Shown piece after piece: positions 20,820 to 25,879 of a stretch of 25,879 bases of DNA; position 1 is the stretch's first letter, and each line of letters opens with the position of its first letter. The stretch is from an uncultured Ruminococcus sp. (GTDB lineage: Bacteria; Bacillota; Clostridia; Lachnospirales; Lachnospiraceae), in NCBI GenBank assembly GCA_900541505.1, contig UQKK01000041.1:1-25879 (forward strand). The letters run 5' to 3'. Both the position numbers and the translations under genes were made by a program. The notes beneath the pieces are model-generated. The model was not told the origin of the DNA. It saw nothing but the letters and a program-made list of their open reading frames with translations, and ran no database searches.

Positions 20820-22901
20820 TTACTCTTTACGCGAGGCGTTCACTGCAGCGACATATCCGCACTTTTCATCTGAGCAAACTAATTTATTTCCTTTTTCCAC
20901 CATGTATTTTCCACATTCCGGGCATTTCTCTTTGGACGGTTTCTGCCAGGACATGAAATCACATTCCGGATTATCTTCACATCCGTAATATTTTCGTCCC
21001 TTCTTTGTCTTGCGGATGACGACTTCCTTGCCGCACAGCGGACATTCTACGCCAATTTTCTCCAGATAGGGCTTCGTATTCCGACATTCCGGGAATCCGG
21101 GACACGCAAGGAATTTCCCGTGAGGGCCGTACTTGATGACCATATTGCGCCCACATTCCTCGCAGATAACATCTGTCACCTCATCCTCAATCTTGACGCT
21201 CTCAAGCTCCTTCTCCGCAGTGTTGACCGCTTCGTCCAAATCCGGGTAAAAGTTGCGGATAACATCTTTCCACGCCACTTTTCCCTCCTCGACCATATCC
21301 AGAAGCCCTTCCATGTTGGCGGTGAAATTCACATCCACGATGCTTGGGAAGGAATGTTTCATGATGTTGTTGACAACTTCCCCAATCTCTGTGATGTATA
21401 AGTTTTTCGCCTCTTTTGTAATATAGCGTCTTCCCAGGATGGTGGAAATTGTCGGCGCGTAAGTACTCGGTCTTCCGATGCCGAGCTCCTCCAGCGTCTT
21501 GACAAGGGAAGCCTCTGTATAGTGCGCGGGCGGCTGGGTAAAATGCTGTGCCGGCTCGAAGTCCTCTTTTATCAGCACAGAATCTTCCGTCAGATTTCCC
21601 ACCAGCACATTGCTCTCTTCCTTCTCCTCGTCCGCCTCTGTATATACAAGCCTGAATCCCTGGAATGCCACCTTGGAGGTCGCCACCGTGAACAGGTAAT
21701 CTCCTGCGGATATCTTTACGGAGGTGGTCTCATATTTCGCCGGCTGCATCCGGCTGGCAGCAAACCGTTTCCAGATGAGCTGGTAGAGACGGAACTGGTC
21801 TCTGGAGAGAGAATCCTTTAAGGAAGCCGGGGTTCTGGCAATGTCTGTGGGGCGGATGGCTTCGTGGGCATCCTGTATCTTCTTCTCCTCTTTCTTCGCG
21901 GACGCTGTCCCCATCACATACTGCTGTCCGTAAGTCTCCGCGATATACTTCTGCGCCGCCTCATCCGCTTCCTCGGAAATTCTCGTGGAATCGGTACGCA
22001 GATAGGTGATGACACCCACTGTACCATTGCCCTTGATATCCACGCCTTCGTATAACTGCTGGGCGATACGCATAGTCTTCTGTGTCCCGAAATTTAAGAC
22101 CTTGGCGGCTTCCTGCTGCAGCGTACTGGTGGTAAAAGGAAGGGGCGCTTTGCGAAGGCGCTCTCCTCTCTTGATATCGGCAACAGAAAATGCCGCGTTT
22201 TCCAGCTCGCCCAGTATCTTCTGCAATTCTTCCTCGGAGCCGATGGTCATCTTCTCTTTTGCGGTTCCGCAAAATTTCGCTGTCAGAGGACGTCTCTCTC
22301 CCTTTATCCGAAGAATGGCATCCAGACTCCAGTATTCCTCCGGTATGAAAGCGTTGATTTCCTCTTCTCTGTCCGCAATCAGGCGCAGCGCCACAGACTG
22401 TACTCTTCCGGCGCTTAAGCCCCGTTTTACCTTCGCCCAGAGCAGGGGGCTTATACGGTATCCCACCATACGGTCCAGCATACGGCGTGCCTGCTGCGCA
22501 TCCACCAGGTCCATGTCGATATCTCTGGGATGTTTTAAGGATGCTTTCACCGCGTTTTTCGTAATCTCATTGAACGTAATCCTGCGCATCTTCTTGGGGT
22601 CCAGCTTCAGTGCCGCCGCCAGATGCCAGGAGATTGCCTCTCCCTCGCGGTCGGGGTCGGTAGCCAGATACACTTTATCCGCTTTTTTCGCCTCTTTTCT
22701 GAGCTTGGCGAGGATATCTCCTTTTCCTCTTATGGTGATATATTTGGGCTCGTAGTCATGTTCGATATCTACACCGAGCTGGCTTTTGGGCAGGTCGCGG
22801 ACGTGTCCCTGTGATGCGTCCACCGTATAACTGCTCCCCAAAAACTTTTTGATTGTCTTCACCTTCGCCGGTGACTCCACGATTACAAGATAATGTGCCA
22901 T
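20820..22901 (-). CDS. topA: DNA topoisomerase I
   Basis: This type IA topoisomerase relaxes negative supercoils. The 693-residue enzyme has a Toprim domain with Glu9 (VIVESPAK) and DPDRE (82-86), the catalytic Tyr300 in GVITYLRTDSTR, and three C-terminal four-cysteine zinc fingers (CEEC...CPGFPEC, CPLC...CEDNPEC, CPEC...CSDEKC). The start at 22901 follows GGAGGAAAAGGAGTT; a 17-codon upstream frame spans a 14-bp palindrome GGCAGCGCGCTGCC (22920-22933) and is probably leader. It lies 58 bases after dprA, the order dprA-topA being conserved in Bacillota. The palindrome element at 20780 is just beyond its stop. Confidence 0.97.
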   Translation of the reverse strand: MAHYLVIVESPAKVKTIKKFLGSSYTVDASQGHVRDLPKSQLGVDIEHDYEPKYITIRGKGDILAKLRKEAKKADKVYLATDPDREGEAISWHLAAALKLDPKKMRRITFNEITKNAVKASLKHPRDIDMDLVDAQQARRMLDRMVGYRISPLLWAKVKRGLSAGRVQSVALRLIADREEEINAFIPEEYWSLDAILRIKGERRPLTAKFCGTAKEKMTIGSEEELQKILGELENAAFSVADIKRGERLRKAPLPFTTSTLQQEAAKVLNFGTQKTMRIAQQLYEGVDIKGNGTVGVITYLRTDSTRISEEADEAAQKYIAETYGQQYVMGTASAKKEEKKIQDAHEAIRPTDIARTPASLKDSLSRDQFRLYQLIWKRFAASRMQPAKYETTSVKISAGDYLFTVATSKVAFQGFRLVYTEADEEKEESNVLVGNLTEDSVLIKEDFEPAQHFTQPPAHYTEASLVKTLEELGIGRPSTYAPTISTILGRRYITKEAKNLYITEIGEVVNNIMKHSFPSIVDVNFTANMEGLLDMVEEGKVAWKDVIRNFYPDLDEAVNTAEKELESVKIEDEVTDVICEECGRNMVIKYGPHGKFLACPGFPECRNTKPYLEKIGVECPLCGKEVVIRKTKKGRKYYGCEDNPECDFMSWQKPSKEKCPECGKYMVEKGNKLVCSDEKCGYVAAVNASRKE

Positions 22902-22959
22902 AACTCCTTTTCCTCCATCGGCAGCGCGCTGCCTTGTCAGACAGATTTTCATTTCCTTC

Positions 22960-24057
22960 TTATCTGACCTTTATATAATAATTTTTTGATATTTCTCTGA
23001 TAAATCCCTGTAACTCCAATGATACCAACATTCTTAGGAGCTCCTCGCTTCCGAGTTTTGTCTCCTTGAGAAGGCGGCTCACACTTTTGGGATAAAGACC
23101 GATACAACTATATACCATATTTTCGGGACTTTCAAGCATTTTTTTATTTTTGTCTGAATTTTTACTGATATCCCCCACCAAAATACCCATCTCTTCCAGC
23201 AGTGTTTCCGGGGACAGCAGCAGTCCCGCACCCTGGCGTATCAGCAGATTGCACCCTTCGCTGAGCAGGCTGTTCACCGGTCCGGGGAGCGCATAGACAT
23301 CCCTCCCCTGCTCCAGCGCCATGTCCGCCGTGATAAGCGACCCGCTGCGTTTCCTCGCCTCCATCACAAGGACGATTTCCGAGAGCCCGCTGATGATGCG
23401 GTTGCGCCTGGGAAAGTGCTCCGCCAGAGGCGGCGTGCCTGGCGGCAGTTCCGAGAGGATGCCCCCGCCCTGCTCTAAGATGTCCACATACAGCCCCATA
23501 TGCTCCTTAGGGTAGCACACATCCACCCCGGAGCCCAGCACGGCAAAGGTCGCTCCGCCGCCTAAGAGCGCGCCTCGCTGCCCCATCCCGTCGATACCCC
23601 TGGCAAGTCCGCTGATGACCTGCACGCCGGATTCCGCCAGTTTTCTTCCAAATTCGAGGGCATACTTCTCCCCGTAGGGTGTGCATCTCCTCGCCCCCAC
23701 AATGGCGGCGCAGGGTGCTTCTTCCCCGGGGAGCGCGCCCTTTACATACAGCGCGTAGGGAAAATCCGGTATCTCCTTTAAGCGCGCGGGATATTCCTCC
23801 ATAAAGCAGGTCACAAAACGAATGTCCTTTTCTGTCAATTTCTCCCACGCTTCCTTTAACCCCTTCTCTTTCTGCGCCTGCATAATTGTATTTCTCTCCC
23901 GGTCATTTAAGAACGAGATTTTCTGCATTTCTGTTTCTTCTATATAATAGATTCTCTCTGCCGACCCAAACTGCGTGCGCAACAGATATTTTTTCTGATT
24001 CTGCAGGCGCGGTATGGCGGCAAACCAATATTCGTATTCCATCTCTCTGTTCGTCAT
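22960..24057 (-). CDS. dprA: DNA processing protein DprA
   Basis: DprA loads RecA on single-stranded DNA taken up by transformation. The 365-residue protein has an N-terminal helical region, the Rossmann-like DprA domain (about 80-290) with GARRCTPYG, SGLARGIDG, GSGVDVCYP, FPRRNRIISGL, KRSGSLITA and GCNLLI, and a C-terminal winged-helix domain (about 305-365). It starts six bases after the comM stop, so both are one operon with topA. Genes for DNA uptake are not in the window, and DprA is also widespread in species not known to be competent. Confidence 0.96.
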   Translation of the reverse strand: MTNREMEYEYWFAAIPRLQNQKKYLLRTQFGSAERIYYIEETEMQKISFLNDRERNTIMQAQKEKGLKEAWEKLTEKDIRFVTCFMEEYPARLKEIPDFPYALYVKGALPGEEAPCAAIVGARRCTPYGEKYALEFGRKLAESGVQVISGLARGIDGMGQRGALLGGGATFAVLGSGVDVCYPKEHMGLYVDILEQGGGILSELPPGTPPLAEHFPRRNRIISGLSEIVLVMEARKRSGSLITADMALEQGRDVYALPGPVNSLLSEGCNLLIRQGAGLLLSPETLLEEMGILVGDISKNSDKNKKMLESPENMVYSCIGLYPKSVSRLLKETKLGSEELLRMLVSLELQGFIREISKNYYIKVR

Positions 24058-24063
24058 TTTCTA

Positions 24064-25626
24064 TCACCTTCCCCAATATTTTTTATCCAGCGTGCGGTAG
24101 CCGATTGCCTCGGTGACATGTTCCGCGCCGATGTGCTCCTCCCCCGCCATGTCCGCGATGGTTCGGGCGACCTTTAGAATCTTGTGATACGTCCTCGCTG
24201 TCAGTTTCAGAGTGTCAAACGCCATTTCAAGGACTCTTTTGCCCTCCTCATCCAGAGTACAGAAACGCTGCGTTTCCTGGACATCCAAAGCCCCGTTGAC
24301 AGAAATCCTCCTGCCCGTTTCCTTTTTCAGTTCCTCATACCTCTTTTCCTGTATTTTTCTTGTCCTACATATGCGTCCGCGGATATCCGCGGAAGTCTCC
24401 CGTTTCCCGCTCCCGCTATCCGGCGCCAAATCCTCATATGTCACCCGCGGCGCCTCCACGCACACATCCATGCGGTCAAGGAACGGCTGACTGATTTTGC
24501 CCAGGTAATTATGTATCTGGGCGGGCGTGCAGGTGCACCTCTCCATGTCGGGATAGCACCCGCAGGGACAGGGGTTCATGGCTCCCACCAGAATAAAATC
24601 AGCGGGAAAAATATAGCTTCCATGGGCCCGGTTGATTTGAATCTTCCCTTCCTCTAAAGGCTGCCTCAACACCTCTAACACGGATTTGCGAAATTCGGTC
24701 AGTTCGTCCAGAAACAGGACGCCGCCCTGTGCCAGGCTGATTTCCCCCGGCGATGGAATCAATCCCCCTCCTGTCAGCGCAGCCTTGGTCGCTGTATGGT
24801 GGACGCTTCGAAAAGGGCGCCTCTGAACGAGCGGATGATTCGCCTCCAAAAGCCCTGCAATACTGTAAATTTTTGTAATCTCCAGGCTCTCCTCATAGGA
24901 CAGCGGCGGCAAAATGGTGGCAATGCGCTTCGCGGTCATGGATTTCCCGCTCCCCGGCGGTCCCACCAGCAGCAGATTGTGTCCACCGGAGACCGCAATC
25001 TCCGCCGCCCGTTTCACCATCTCCTGCCCTCTGATGTCCGCAAAGTCCGGCTCTCGTTCCCCTTCTTTTTCCCCCTGCCAGTCATCCGCGCGCACCGGCG
25101 CGCTTTCCTTCCACTCTCCGTCCAGGTAACGCCACGCTTCAAAAAGACTCCTGACACCGATAATCTCCACACCATCCGTCAGCGCCCCCTCCGCCTCATT
25201 TTCTTTTGGCAGGATACAGGTGCGGATATGCGCCTTTTTCGCTTCCATGACAATGGGAAGGATTCCCGGCACTTTGCGCACCTGCCCGTCCAATCCCAGT
25301 TCCCCGATGAGCAGCTTGTCCTTCACTGCCGCGGGCGGGATTTTGCCGAGGGCAATCAAAATCGCCGCCGCGATAGGCAAATCAAAAGAAGCTCCCCTCT
25401 TGCGCATCGTCGCCGGGGAGAGATTCACCACCGTCTTCTTAGGCGGATATTCAATCCCCGTATTTTTCATCGCCGTGCGCACCCGCTCCCCTGCCTCCTT
25501 CACCTCCGAAGAAAGATAGCCGACCATGTGGAAGACGGGCAACCCGTTGCTCACATCCGCCTCCACCCGGATAAACTCTACGCCCAGCCCGCGCACTGCC
25601 GCTGTCATCACTGTACTCACACTCAT
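24064..25626 (-). CDS. comM: YifB/ComM family Mg chelatase-like AAA+ ATPase
   Basis: The 520-residue protein has an N-terminal Lon-protease-like fold (about 1-170, with NLSPATMRKRGASFDLPIA), an AAA+ domain with Walker A GPPGSGKS (222-229) and Walker B VLFLDEL, a cysteine cluster CPCGCYPDMERCTC, and a C-terminal Mg-chelatase-like helical domain ending YRTLDKKYWGR. In other bacteria ComM is a hexameric helicase that helps branch migration during integration of transforming DNA, which fits the tight link to dprA. The start at 25626 follows AGGAG with eight-base spacing. It is the first gene of the comM-dprA-topA run. Confidence 0.95.
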   Translation of the reverse strand: MSVSTVMTAAVRGLGVEFIRVEADVSNGLPVFHMVGYLSSEVKEAGERVRTAMKNTGIEYPPKKTVVNLSPATMRKRGASFDLPIAAAILIALGKIPPAAVKDKLLIGELGLDGQVRKVPGILPIVMEAKKAHIRTCILPKENEAEGALTDGVEIIGVRSLFEAWRYLDGEWKESAPVRADDWQGEKEGEREPDFADIRGQEMVKRAAEIAVSGGHNLLLVGPPGSGKSMTAKRIATILPPLSYEESLEITKIYSIAGLLEANHPLVQRRPFRSVHHTATKAALTGGGLIPSPGEISLAQGGVLFLDELTEFRKSVLEVLRQPLEEGKIQINRAHGSYIFPADFILVGAMNPCPCGCYPDMERCTCTPAQIHNYLGKISQPFLDRMDVCVEAPRVTYEDLAPDSGSGKRETSADIRGRICRTRKIQEKRYEELKKETGRRISVNGALDVQETQRFCTLDEEGKRVLEMAFDTLKLTARTYHKILKVARTIADMAGEEHIGAEHVTEAIGYRTLDKKYWGR

Positions 25627-25687
25627 CTGTTGTGCTCCTCTCTAAAGGGACAACCTTACAACACTTCCAACACCACAAAATCAAGTA

Positions 25688-25727
25688 AGAAAAACTGACC
25701 GAATCGGTCCGATACCTGAAAACAGGT
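25688..25727 (-). promoter_or_regulatory. Paired hairpins in the comM leader, possible attenuator
   Basis: On the minus strand a hairpin ACCTG-TTTT-CAGGT (25714-25727) is followed by GACCG-ATT-CGGTC (25697-25709) and then AGTTTTTCTT. The second hairpin with its T-run resembles a weak intrinsic terminator about 60 bases before the comM start. No upstream open frame or known riboswitch is evident. Confidence 0.35.
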
Positions 25728-25767
25728 AAGATTACCGGAAAAAGGATTTCTCCGGGAATGTACATAT

Positions 25768-25797
25768 ATGATAGCCCATGAAAGGCGCGCGTGTCAA
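25768..25797 (-). promoter_or_regulatory. Promoter of comM-dprA-topA
   Basis: Minus strand: TTGACA (-35, 25792-25797), 18-base spacer, TATCAT (-10, 25768-25773), giving a leader of about 135 bases. Nothing else recognisable is seen from 25798 to the window end. Confidence 0.75.
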
Positions 25798-25879
25798 GAA
25801 GAGATAACGATTTCTTCTCTCCGTGTCACTGTCAAGTAATCGTTGGCAACTCTCTTTTTGATTTATCTTTTTGTTGAAA

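Noticed and set aside
22902..22952. Extended topA start or short leader peptide across the 14-bp palindrome
   Set aside because: The inner ATG at 22901 has a strong ribosome site and matches the family start; the outer ATG has its purine-rich stretch too close.
24796..25698. 300-codon plus-strand frame opposite comM
   Set aside because: Antisense of a conserved AAA+ protein; Arg/His-rich translation typical of a shadow.

Overview
The window looks like chromosome from a low-to-moderate GC Bacillota, most likely family Lachnospiraceae (class Clostridia). Reasons seen in the sequence: Gram-positive style Shine-Dalgarno sites, near-consensus sigma-A promoters, a CIRCE/HrcA-controlled groESL operon, CodY, a comM-dprA-topA run followed by codY, and a protein of the DUF5688 type that I associate with Lachnospiraceae. 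Genus cannot be fixed from the sequence alone. No prophage, insertion sequence, CRISPR array or antibiotic resistance gene is visible.

Layout. 1-930: 5' end of rpsB (minus) with a long leader and promoter, a 32-bp perfect palindrome flanked by 8-bp direct repeats, and a glyoxalase-like gene (plus). 979-6348: minus-strand genes for a secreted NlpC/P60 hydrolase, a CPBP membrane protease-like protein, a free-standing alanyl-tRNA editing protein and argS. 6423-9524: back-to-back promoters, then plus-strand nfo and a GntR/ABC transporter operon whose promoter spacer holds a run of nine C. 9525-12684: minus-strand azlCD (branched-chain amino acid export), tRNA-Arg(CCG), a DUF5688 protein and efp. 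12800-16863: yqeG-like phosphatase, a chorismate mutase-shikimate kinase fusion, a membrane-anchored amidase, a highly structured non-coding stretch, and guaB. 17191-20656: groEL, groES, an unknown small protein and codY. 20820-25626: topA, dprA and comM, ordered comM-dprA-topA in transcription.

The gene content is mostly housekeeping: translation (rpsB, argS, alaX, efp, tRNA-Arg), protein folding (groESL), DNA metabolism (nfo, topA, dprA, comM), purine and aromatic synthesis (guaB, CM-SK), cell wall turnover (NlpC/P60, amidase) and nutrient response (codY, azlCD). Several start codons were moved inward from the longest open frame because a good ribosome site and family alignment favour the inner start.

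The non-coding parts are the more unusual material. They include two copies of one palindrome, each flanked by its own 7-8 bp direct repeat (a possible tiny mobile element); a contiguous set of hairpins between guaB and the amidase gene ending in a terminator; a poly-C promoter spacer that could make an ABC transporter phase-variable; a 21-bp perfect inverted repeat behind groEL; an extra CIRCE half-site in the groESL promoter; and a transcription terminator buried in the end of azlD.
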